DNA of 64,000 bases from Sphaerolaimus hirsutus (lineage: Eukaryota > Nematoda > Chromadorea > Monhysterida > Sphaerolaimidae). The stretch covers positions 11,797,855 through 11,861,854 of the forward strand of contig OZ038455.1 in NCBI GenBank assembly GCA_964036195.1, in the 5' to 3' direction. Both the position numbers and the translations under genes were made by a program. A model generated the notes under the pieces. It was not told the origin of the DNA. It worked only from the letters and a program-made list of their open reading frames with translations, and made no database searches. Shown here piece after piece: positions 10,016 through 22,000 of this stretch (the stretch's first letter is position 1; the number at the start of each line of letters is the position of its first letter).

Positions 10016-13000
10016 GCACCAGGGGCAGTGCCGCACCCTGTAAAGTGTAAAGAAACATGTAAAATGTCTTGTAAAGTGTCAATCAAAACAAACAAGTACA
10101 AGTTAAATGACTGAACTCTTGAAACTTTAGATGACATTTGACAGCTTTGTCTATGACATTTTACATGACATTTGACACTTGAATTTACACTTGACAGAAT
10201 GTGGGACTGGCACCGGGCACGTGGCACGGCGCGGCTATGCATACATCTCTGCTATTTGGTGTGCTCGTCGCTGTAGTGGTTGTAGTCGTTGTCTCTGCGG
10301 TCGTTGTTAAACTTGTTGTCGCCGTCGTTTGCGGCGGTGCCGTCACTTTGTCGGTCTGCGCACCTCTGCCGAGAACGCAACAGCATTGATTCACCGTTTG
10401 GCCGCAAGTGTGGCTTTTGTACGTGCCGCCGTATATTTGCTGAACGCTGTCGCACAGTCTGGAGCACATCAGGTCGGCCTGCGGATGCCAGCACGGCGCT
10501 TCGTTGCACACTGTAATGTCCGAGTCTGGTGCCACTACCGGATCCTGTGAATTGCCGTGTGAAGCGTCAAATGTCATGCAATGTGTGAAATATCATGTGA
10601 AATGTCATGTCATGGAAATGGAAAATGTCCAGTAACAAAAGTAAAATAAAATTTGGCATTTTACAGGGAATTTTACATGACTATAGACGCTTTCCAGACC
10701 CTCACAATTTACATGCCATTTTCCACAACTTTTTACACTTTGTATGACATTAGACCTCTCACAGGACATTTTACAGAGTCCGGCAGTGGCCCCTGGCGCC
10801 GTGGACGTCGCCAAGGTCGTAGGCGGCGTCCAAGAGTTGCTGCGAAGGTTGCAACAACACTCCATGGGCGTGACCGCGGCGCTGCACGTGTGGTTCACGT
10901 ATGATCCGTTGAGCACGGGCTCCATATACTGGCAGAGTGTTTGACACATGTCGTTGGCATGTGGACTGGCGCACGGCGCCGGCGCGCAGTGTTTGATTAT
11001 TCCATCACTCGCGCTCGTGGTACCAGGGGCAGTCCCAGATCCTGTAAAAGACACTGTAGAGGTGTAAAAGACTCTGTAAAATGTCATGTGTCATGTAAAA
11101 GACTCAGTTAAGTGTCAGATGCCATATAAAATGCCCTCTAAAGTTTCATGTGTATAGGTATAAATCTAATTGAATCGTATCCAAATCTGATGTTTTTGTA
11201 TCCAAATCTTCTGTCCAAAAGCTGTATTTGTGTACAAAATCATAAGATTAGGATATGATACAATAAGGTTTGGGTACACATGACACTCTACAGGGTCTTT
11301 TACATGACACATGACATTTTAAAGAGTCTTTTACATGACAGACGACATTTTACAGGTTCTTTTACACTTTAAAGGGTCTTTTACAGGGTCTGGGACTGCC
11401 ACCAGGAGCTTCAGTTGAGCTGTACGTAGTCGTGGGCACTTGCGTCGTTGTTACCGGTGCTCTAGTCGTCGCGTTGTTAGAAAGTAGACTACAACAGCAC
11501 TTCAGTGATGACACATTGCATGAATACGAGATAAGTGTCCCTTCAAGTGGCGACGTCATCGACGTGCACAATGTGCTGCACATGCTGTCCGCTTCAGGGT
11601 TGTAGCAGGGGGCGTCCGCACAGTATTCCACCAAGCCTGTGTGGATTGAAATGATTGGATTGAGCACTGAAGAAGGCACCAGGGGGCACTCACAGATCCT
11701 GTAAAGTGCCGTGTAAAATGTCAAATGTCATGCAAAGTGTCAAGAGTCATGTAAAATTCCCTGCAAAATGGCAACTCGGTTGCCATTTTGCAGGCAATTT
11801 TACATGACTTTTGACACTTTGCATGACATTTTACAGGGCACTTCACAGGGTCTGGGAGTGGCACCAGGTGCGCTGTCACGTGCATAGAATATTGTCATCA
11901 GCATAAATATCGTACTGCTGTGCTTCTAGTATTTGAAAGTGACCAGTAAACACACAATGTAAGAAATTTAACCTTCCAAGTCAACATCCAGATCAGCCAT
12001 TTTTTATATTTTTCTCAACCACCTTTTGTTAGACTATCTGGGGCTTTGGAGATTATTCTATACCCCAGTCACTTTACACCCTGCACGCGTGGTCCCCGCT
12101 GGAAGCGTGCCAGCTATTTTTTACCCATGCTATTTTCATAAAAAAGTTGAAAAAGTCATCTCTGTTATAATGCTATATGTTATAATGCTTATTTACAACA
12201 ATGACTTTTTCATCTTTAATACAAAAATCGCATGATTTATCATCATTGGCACGCTTCCAACATGAGACATAAATGAGTGCGAGGGCAGAGTATCATGTCC
12301 GCCGAGTATAACAAATAATTTTTTTTACTAATAGCCTTGACCTCAAACTCCAACATACTCAAACAGCATCCAAATTAGGAAAGGGACAAGAAACTGGGAA
12401 GCAATAAAAACTGTGGTGGACCCCCAGCCTCCTGTTTCTCTATGGGCAAAGAGTCTCAACTAATCTGCACAGTAGTCTACTTGTGTAGCTGCAAACCCAA
12501 CTAGCAGAATCCATTCTGTCCAATACTCCACATAGGGACCGGGCCTATTACACACATGAACCCATCACACATTTACACCCATCACACACATGGTAGAAAC
12601 CCGCCACACACATAGACCATCATGCACACAACTGGAACTGTTTGCCTGATGGGCATATGTGAGCGCCGGGAAACAAATCTGTGGTGGACACACTGGTTTT
12701 ACCAATGTACAAAACCAAGGCAAACTGAGCGATGTGAAATATCAACAATTCCTCAACAAGGAAAAAACATCGACCTGTCTGTGTGGTGACTTCATCAGTC
12801 TGTCCACTGGTGGGTTCCTCAGTGGGCACACCTGTTATGCCACTTGTTTCTTCAGTTGTGATCTCTGTTGTCTGGTCTAGTGGAAACTCAGTGGTGACTT
12901 CATTTGTCTGTCCACTGGTGGGTTCCTCAGTGGGCACACCTGTTATGCCACTTGTTTCTTCAGTGACTTCAGTTGTGTTCTCTGTTGTCTGGTCTGGTGG

Positions 13001-16000
13001 AAACTCAGTGGTGACTTCATCAGTCTGTCCACTAGTTGGTTCCTCAGTGGGCACACCTGTTATGCCACTTGTTTCTTCAGTTGTGTTCTCTGTTGTCTGG
13101 TCTGGTGGAAACTCAGTGGTGACTTCATCTGTCTGTCCACTGGTGGGTTCCTCAGTGGGCACACCTGTTATGCCACTTGTTTCTTCAGTGACTTCAGTTG
13201 TGTTCTCTGTTGTCTGGTCTGGTGGAAACTCAGTGGTGACTTCATCAGTCTGTCCACTAGTTGGTTCCTCAGTGGGCACACCTGTTATGCCACTTGTTTC
13301 TTCAGTGACTTCAGTTGTGTTCACTGTTGTCTGGTCTGGTGGAAACTCAGTGGTGACTTCATCAGTCTGTCCACTAGTTGGTTCCTCAGTGGGCACACCT
13401 GTTATGCCACTTGTTTCTTCAGTAACTTCAGTTGTGTTCTCTGTTGTCTGGTCTGGTGGAAACTCAGTGGTGACTTCATCAGTCTGTCCACTAGTTGGTT
13501 CCTCAGTGGGCACACCTGTTATGCCACTTGTTTCTTCAGTGACTTCAGTTGTGTTCACTGTTGTCTGGTCTGGTGGAAACTCAGTGGTGACTTCATCAGT
13601 CTGTCCACTAGTTGGTTCCTCAGTGGGCACACCTGTTATGCCACTTGTTTCTTCAGTGACTTCAGTTGTGTTCATTGTTGTCTGGTCTGGTGGAAACTCA
13701 GTGGTGACTTCATCAGTCTGTCCACTAGTTGGTTCCTCAGTGGGCACACCTGTTATGCCACTTGTTTCTTCAGTTGTGTTCTCTGTTGTCTGGTCTGGTG
13801 GAAACTCAGTGGTGACTTCAGCTGTCTGTCCACTGGTGGGTTCCTCAGTGGGCACACCTGTTATGCCACTTGTTTCTTCAGTGACTTCAGTTGTGTTCTC
13901 TGTTGTCTGGTCTGGTGGAAACTCAGTGGTGAGTTCATCAGTCTGTCCACTAGTTGGTTCCTCAGTGGGCACACCTGTTATGCCACTTGTTTCTTCAGTG
14001 ACTTCAGTTGTGTTCACTGTTGTCTGGTCTGGTGGAAACTCAGTGGTGACTTCATCAGTCTGTCCACTAGTTGGTTCCTCAGTGGGCACACCTGTTATGC
14101 CACTTGTTTCTTCAGTAACTTCAGTTGTGTTCTCTGTTGTCTGGTCTGGTGGAAACTCAGTGGTGACTTCATCAGTCTGTCCACTAGTTGGTTCCTCAGT
14201 GGGCACACCTGTTATGCCACTTGTTTCTTCAGTGACTTCAGTTGTGTTCACTGTTGTCTGGTCTGGTGGAAACTCAGTGGTGACTTCATCAGTCTGTCCA
14301 CTAGTTGGTTCCTCAGTGGGCACACCTGTTATGCCACTTGTTTCTTCAGTGACTACAGTTGTGTTCTCTGTTGTCTGGTCTGGTGGAAACTCAGTGGTGA
14401 CTTCAGCTGTCTGTCCACTGGTGGGTTCCTCAGTGGGCACACCTGTTATGCCACTTGTTTCTTCAGTGACTTCAGTTGTGTTCACTGTTGTCTGGTCTGG
14501 TGGAAACTCAGTGGTGACTTCATCAGTCTGTCCACTAGTTGGTTCCTTAGTGGGCACACCTGTTATGCCACTTGTTTCTTCAGTGACTTCAGTTGTGTTC
14601 TCTGTTGTCTGGTCTGGTGGAAACTCAGTGGTGACTTCATCTGTCTGTCCACTGGTGGGTTCCTTAGTGGGCACACCTGTTATGCCACTTGTTTCTTCAG
14701 TGACTTCAGTTGTGTTCTCTGTTGTCTGGTCTGGTGGAAAATCAGTGGTGACTTCATCAGTCTGTCCACTAGTTGGTTCCTCAGTGGGCACACCTGTTAT
14801 GCCACTTGTTTCTGCAGTAACTTCAGTTGTGTTCTCTGTTGTCTGGTCTGGTGGAAACTCAGTGGTGACTTCATCAGTCTGTCCACTAGTTGGTTCCTCA
14901 GTGGGCACACCTGTTATGCCACTTGTTTCTTCAGTGACTTCAGTTGTGTTCACTGTTGTCTGGTCTGGTGGAAACTCAGTGGTGACTTCATCAGTCTGTC
15001 CACTAGTTGGTTCCTCAGTGGGCACACCTGTTATGCCACTTGTTTCTTCAGTGACTTCAGTTGTGTTCATTGTTGTCTGGTCTGGTGGAAACTCAGTGGT
15101 GACTTCATCAGTCTGTCCACTAGTTGGTTCCTCAGTGGGCACACCTGTTATGCCACTTGTTTCTTCAGTTGTGTTCTCTGTTGTCTGGTCTGGTGGAAAC
15201 TCAGTGGTGACTTCAGCTGTCTGTCCACTGGTGGGTTCCTCAGTGGGCACACCTGTTATGCCACTTGTTTCTTCAGTGACTTCAGTTGTGTTCTCTGTTG
15301 TCTGGTCTGGTGGAAACTCAGTGGTGAGTTCATCAGTCTGTCCACTAGTTGGTTCCTCAGTGGGCACACCTGTTATGCCACTTGTTTCTTCAGTGACTTC
15401 AGTTGTGTTCACTGTTGTCTGGTCTGGTGGAAACTCAGTGGTGACTTCATCAGTCTGTCCACTAGTTGGTTCCTCAGTGGGCACACCTGTTATGCCACTT
15501 GTTTCTTCAGTAACTTCAGTTGTGTTCTCTGTTGTCTGGTCTGGTGGAAACTCAGTGGTGACTTCATCAGTCTGTCCACTAGTTGGTTCCTCAGTGGGCA
15601 CACCTGTTATGCCACTTGTTTCTTCAGTGACTTCAGTTGTGTTCACTGTTGTCTGGTCTGGTGGAAACTCAGTGGTGACTTCATCAGTCTGTCCACTAGT
15701 TGGTTCCTCAGTGGGCACACCTGTTATGCCACTTGTTTCTTCAGTGACTACAGTTGTGTTCTCTGTTGTCTGGTCTGGTGGAAACTCAGTGGTGACTTCA
15801 GCTGTCTGTCCACTGGTGGGTTCCTCAGTGGGCACACCTGTTATGCCACTTGTTTCTTCAGTGACTTCAGTTGTGTTCACTGTTGTCTGGTCTGGTGGAA
15901 ACTCAGTGGTGACTTCATCAGTCTGTCCACTAGTTGGTTCCTCAGTGGGCACACCTGTTATGCCACTTGTTTCTTCAGTGACTTCAGTTGTGTTCTCTGT

Positions 16001-19000
16001 TGTCTGGTCTGGTGGAAACTCAGTGGTGACTTCATCTGTCTGTCCACTGGTGGGTTCCTCAGTGGGCACACCTGTTATGCCACTTGTTTCTTCAGTGACT
16101 TCAGTTGTGTTCTCTGTTGTCTGGTCTGGTGGAAAATCAGTGGTGACTTCATCTGTCTGTCCACTGGTGGGTTCCTCAGTGGGCACACCTGTTATGCCAC
16201 TTGTTTCTTCAGTGACTTCAGTTGTGTTCTCTGATGTCTGGTCTGGTGGAAACTCAGTGGTGACTTCATCTGTCTGTCCACTGGTGGGTTCCTCTGTGGG
16301 CACACCTGTTATGCCACTTGTTTCATCAGTGACTTCAGTTGTGTTCTCTGATGTCTGGTCTGGTGGAAACTCAGTGGTGACCTCATCAGTCTGTCCACTG
16401 GTGGGTTCCTCAGTGGGCACACCTGTTATGCCGCTTGTTTCATCAGTGACTTCAGTTGTGTTCTCTGTTGTCTGGTCTGGGGGAAACACAGTGGTGACTT
16501 CATCTGTCTGTCCACTTGTGGGTTCCTCAGTCGGCACACCTGTTATGCCACTTATTTCTTCAGTGACTTCAGTTGTGTTCTCTGATGTCTGGTCTGGTGG
16601 AAACTCTGTGGTGACTTCATCTGTCTGTCCACTGGTGGGTTCCTCTGTTGGCACACCTGTTATGCCACTTGTTTCATCAGTGACTTCAGTTGTGTTCTCT
16701 GATGTCTGGTCTGGTGGAAACTCAGTGGTGACCTCATCAGTCTGTCCACTGGTGGGTTCCTCAGTGGGCACACCTGTTATGCCGCTTGTTTCATCAGTGA
16801 CTTCAGTTGTGTTCTCTGTTGTCTGGTCTGGGGGAAACACAGTGGTGACTTCATCAGTCTGTCCACTAGTTGGTTCCTCAGTGGGCACACCTGTTATGCC
16901 ACTTGTTTCTTCAGTAACTTCAGTTGTGTTCTCTGTTGTCTGGTCTGGTGGAAACTCAGTGGTGACTTCATCTGTCTGTCCACTGGTGGGTTCCTCAGTG
17001 GGCACACCTGTTATGCCACTTGTTTCTTCAGTGACTTCAGTTGTGTTCTCTGTTGTCTGGTCTGGTGGAAAATCAGTGGTGACTTCATCTGTCTGTCCAC
17101 TGGTGGGTTCCTCAGTGGGCACACCTGTTATGCCACTTGTGCCTTCAGTGACTTCAGTTGTGTTCTCTGATGTCTGGTCTGGTGGAAACTCAGTGGTGAC
17201 TTCATCTGTCTGTCCACTGGTGGGTTCCTCTGTGGGCACACCTGTTATGCCACTTGTTTCATCAGTGACTTCAGTTGTGTTCTCTGATGTCTGGTCTGGT
17301 GGAAACTCAGTGGTGACCTCATCAGTCTGTCCACTGGTGGGTTCCTCAGTGGGCACACCTGTTATGCCGCTTGTTTCATCAGTGACTTCAGTTGTGTTCT
17401 CTGTTGTCTGGTCTGGGGGAAACACAGTGGTGACTTCATCTGTCTGTCCACTTGTGGGTTCCTCAGTCGGCACACCTGTTATGCCACTTATTTCTTCAGT
17501 GACTTCAGTTGTGTTCTCTGATGTCTGGTCTGGTGGAAACTCTGTGGTGACTTCATCTGTCTGTCCACTGGTGGGTTCCTCTGTGGGCACATCTGTTATG
17601 CCACTTGTTTCATCAGTGACTTCAGTTGTGTTCTCTGATGTCTGGTCTGGTGGAAACTCAGTGGTGACCTCATCAGTCTGTCCACTGGTGGGTTCCTCAG
17701 TGGGCACACCTGTTATGCCGCTTGTTTCATCAATGACTTCAGTTGTGTTCTCTGTTGTCTGGTCTGGGGGAAACACAGTGGTGACTTCATCAGTCTGTCC
17801 ACTAGTTGGTTCCTCAGTGGGCACACCTGTTATGCCACTTGTTTCTTCAGTAACTTCAGTTGTGTTCTCTGTTGTCTGGTCTGGTGGAAACTCAGTGGTG
17901 ACTTCATCTGTCTGTCCACTGGTGGGTTCCTCAGTGGGCACACCTGTTATGCCACTTGTTTCTTCAGTGACTTCAGTTGTGTTCTCTGTTGTCTGGTCTG
18001 GTGGAAAATCAGTGGTGACTTCATCTGTCTGTCCACTGGTGGGTTCCTCAGTGGGCACACCTGTTATGCCACTTGTTTCTTCAGTGACTTCAGTTGTGTT
18101 CTCTGATGTCTGGTCTGGTGGAAACTCAGTGGTGACTTCATCTGTCTGTCCACTGGTGGGTTCCTCAGTGGGCACACCTGTTATGCCACTTGTTCCATCA
18201 GTGACTTCAGTTGTGTTCTCTGATGTCTGGTCTGGTGGAAACTCAGTGGTGACTTCATCAGTCTGTCCACTGGTGGGTTCCTCAGTGGGCACACCTGTTA
18301 TGCCACTTGTTCCATCAGTGACTTCAGTTGTGTTCTCTGATGTCTGGTCTGGTGGAAACTCAGTGGTGACTTCATCAGTCTGTCCACTGGTGGGTTCCTC
18401 GGTGGGCACACCTGTTATGCCACTTGCTTCTTCAGTGACTTCAGTTGTGTTCTCTGTTGTCTGGTCTGGTGGAAAATCAGTGGTGACTTCATCTGTCTGT
18501 CCACTGGTGGGTTCCTCTGTGGGCACACCTGTTATGCCACTTGTTTCATCAGTGACTTCAGTTGTGTTCTCTGATGTCTGGTCTGGTGGAAACTCAGTGG
18601 TGACCTCATCAGTCTGTCCACTGGTGGGTTCCTCAGTGGGCACACCTGTTATGCCGCTTGTTTCATCAGTGACTTCAGTTGTGTTCTCTGATGTCTGGTC
18701 TGGTGGAAACTCAGTGGTGACCTCATCAGTCTGTCCACTGGTGGGTTCCTCGGTGGGCACACCTGTTATGCCACTTGTTTCTTCAGTGACTTCAGTTGTG
18801 TTCTCTGTTGTCTGGTCTGGTGGAAAATCAGTGGTGACTTCATCTGTCTGTCCACTGGTGGGTTCCTCAGTGGGCACACCTGTTATGCCACTTGTTTCTT
18901 CAGTGACTTCAGTTGTGTTCTCTGATGTCTGGTCTGGTGGAAACTCAGTGGTGACTTCATCTGTCTGTCCACTGGTGGGTTCCTCTGTGGGCACACCTGT

Positions 19001-22000
19001 TATGCCACTTGTTTCATCAGTGACTTCAGTTGTGTTCTCTGATGTCTGGTCTGGTGGAAACTCAGTGGTGACCTCATCAGTCTGTCCACTGGTGGGTTCC
19101 TCAGTGGGCACACCTGTTATGCCGCTTGTTTCATCAGTGACTTCAGTTGTGTTCTCTGTTGTCTGGTCTGGGGGAAACACAGTGGTGACTTCATCTGTCT
19201 GTCCACTTGTGGGTTCCTCAGTCAGCACACCTGTTATGCCACTTATTTCTTCAGTGACTTCAGTTGTGTTCTCTGATGTCTGGTCTGGTGGAAACTCTGT
19301 GGTGACTTCATCTGTCTGTCCACTGGTGGGTTCCTCTGTGGGCACACCTGTTATGCCACTTGTTTCATCAGTGACTTCAGTTGTGTTCTCTGATGTCTGG
19401 TCTGGTGGAAACTCAGTGGTGACCTCATCAGTCTGTCCACTGGTGGGTTCCTCAGTGGGCACACCTGTTATGCCACTTGTTTCTTCAGTGACTTCAGTTG
19501 TGTTCTCTGATGTCTGGTCTGGTGGAAACTCAGTGGTGACCTCATCAGTCTGTCCACTGGTGGGTTCCTCAGTGGGCACACCTGTTATGCCGCTTGTTTC
19601 ATCAGTGACTTCAGTTGTGTTCTCTGTTGTCTGGTCTGGGGGAAACACAGTGGTGACTTCATCTGTCTGTCCACTTGTGGGTTCCTCAGTCAGCACACCT
19701 GTTATGCCACTTATTTCTTCAGTGACTTCAGTTGTGTTCTCTGATGTCTGGTCTGGTGGAAACTCTGTGGTGACTTCATCTGTCTGTCCACTGGTGGGTT
19801 CCTCTGTGGGCACACCTGTTATGCCACTTGTTTCATCAGTGACTTCAGTTGTGTTCTCTGATGTCTGGTCTGGTGGAAACTCAGTGGTGACCTCATCAGT
19901 CTGTCCACTGGTGGGTTCCTCAGTGGGCACACCTGTTATGCCGCTTGTTTCATCAATGACTTCAGTTGTGTTCTCTGTTGTCTGGTCTGGTGGAAACACA
20001 GTGGTGACTTCATCAGTCGGTCCACTAGTTGGTTCCTCAGTGGGCACACCTGTTATGCCACTTGTTTCTTCAGTAACTTCAGTTGTGTTCTCTGTTGTCT
20101 GGTCTGGTGGAAACTCAGTGGTGACTTCATCTGTCTGTCCACTGGTGGGTTCCTCAGTGGGCACACCTGTTATGCCACTTGTTTCTTCAGTGACTTCAGT
20201 TGTGTTCTCTGTTGTCTGGTCTGGTGGAAAATCAGTGGTGACTTCATCTGTCTGTCCACTGGTGGGTTCCTCAGTGGGCACACCTGTTATGCCACTTGTT
20301 TCTTCAGTGACTTCAGTTGTGTTCTCTGATGTCTGGTCTGGTGGAAACACAGTGGTGACTTCACCTGTCTGTCCACTGGTGGGTTCCTCGGTGGGCACAC
20401 CTGTTATGCCACTTGTTTCTTCAGTGACTTCAGTTGTGTTCTCTGTTGTCTGGTCTGGGGGAAACACAGTGGTGATTTCATCAGTCTGTCCACTAGTTGG
20501 TTCCTCGGTGGGCACACCTGTTATGCCACTTGTTTCTTCAGTGACTTCAGTTGTGTTCTCTGTTGTCTGGTCTGGGGGAAACACAGTGGTGACTTCATCA
20601 GTCTGTCCACTAGTTGGTTCCTCAGTGGGCACACCTGTTATGCCACTTGTTTCTTCAGTGACTTCAGTTGTGTTCTCTGATGTCTGGTCTGGTGGAAACT
20701 CAGTGGTGACTTCATCTGTCTGTCCACTGGTGGGTTCCTCAGTGGGCACACCTGTTATGCCACTTGTTTCATCAGTGACTTCAGTTGTGTTCTCTGATGT
20801 CTGGTCTGGTGGAAACTCAGTGGTGACTTCATCAGTCTGTCCACTGGTGGGTTCCTCGGTGGGCACACCTGTTATGCCACTTGTTTCTTCAGTGACTTCA
20901 GTTGTGTTCTCTGTTGTCTGGTCTGGGGGAAACACAGTGGTGACTTCATCAGTCTGTCCACTAGTTGGTTCCTCAGTGGGCACACCTGTTATGCCACTTG
21001 TTTCATCAGTGACTTCAGTTGTGTTCTCTGATGTCTGGTCTGGTGGAAACTCAGTGGTGACTTCACCTGTCTGTCCACTGGTGGGTTCCTCGGTGGGCAC
21101 ACCTGTTATGCCACTTGTTTCTTCAGTGACTTCAGTTGTGTTCTCTGTTGTCTGGTCTGGGGGAAACACAGTGGTGATTTCATCAGTCTGTCCACTAGTT
21201 GGTTCCTCGGTGGGCACACCTGTTATGCCACTTGTTTCTTCAGTGACTTCAGTTGTGTTCTCTGTTGTCTGGTCTGGGGGAAACACAGTGGTGACTTCAT
21301 CAGTCTGTCCACTAGTTGGTTCCTCAGTGGGCACACCTGTTATGCCACTTGTTTCTTCAGTGACTTCAGTTGTGTTCTCTGATGTCTGGTCTGGTGGAAA
21401 CTCAGTGGTGACTTCATCTGTCTGTCCACTGGTGGGTTCCTCAGTGGGCACACCTGTTATGCCACTTGTTTCATCAGTGACTTCAGTTGTGTTCTCTGAT
21501 GTCTGGTCTGGTGGAAACTCAGTGGTGACTTCATCTGTCTGTCCACTGGTGGGTTCCTCAGTGGGCACACCTGTTATGCCACTTGTTCCATCAGTGACTT
21601 CAGTTGTGTTCTCTGATGTCTGGTCTGGTGGAAACTCAGTGGTGACCTCATCAGTCTGTCCACTGGTGGGTTCCTCAGTGGGCACACCTGTTATGCCGCT
21701 TGTTTCATCAATGACTTCAGTTGTGTTCTCTGTTGTCTGGTCTGGTGGAAACACAGTGGTGACTTCATCGGTTGGTCCACTAGTTGGTTCCTCAGTGGGC
21801 ACACCTGTTATGCCACTTGTTTCTTCAGTAACTTCAGTTGTGTTCTCTGTTGTCTGGTCTGGTGGAAACTCAGTGGTGACTTCATCTGTCTGTCCACTGG
21901 TGGGTTCCTCAGTGGGCACACCTGTTATGCCACTTGTTTCTTCAGTGACTTCAGTTGTGTTCTCTGTTGTCTGGTCTGGTGGAAAATCAGTGGTGACTTC

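Larger units (their letters stand above)
11637..12774 (-). other. Canonical GT-AG intron 1 of the mucin gene
   Basis: 1,138 nt, donor GTCGAT, acceptor preceded by a pyrimidine-rich stretch and ending CACACAG. It contains no gene of its own. It hosts an introner-like element (11676-11868) and a small TIR element (12059-12310). Reading through the donor would add a non-repeat tail of about 50 residues ending at 12620; I consider that intron sequence, though it could be an alternative C-terminus. Confidence 0.6.

Noticed and set aside
10605-11087. Long single reading frames running through the introner-like elements (also 9559-10242, 10185-10577, 11362-11724)
   Set aside because: Only the Cys/Thr parts resemble each other; the extra parts are palindrome translations and contain out-of-phase ends. 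They were replaced by the exon model.
11022-11406. Non-canonical splicing claimed for every introner copy
   Set aside because: For copies 1, 2, 4 and 5 at least one GT-AG choice also keeps the frame in a tolerant region. Only copy 3 is decisive, so the claim is limited to it.
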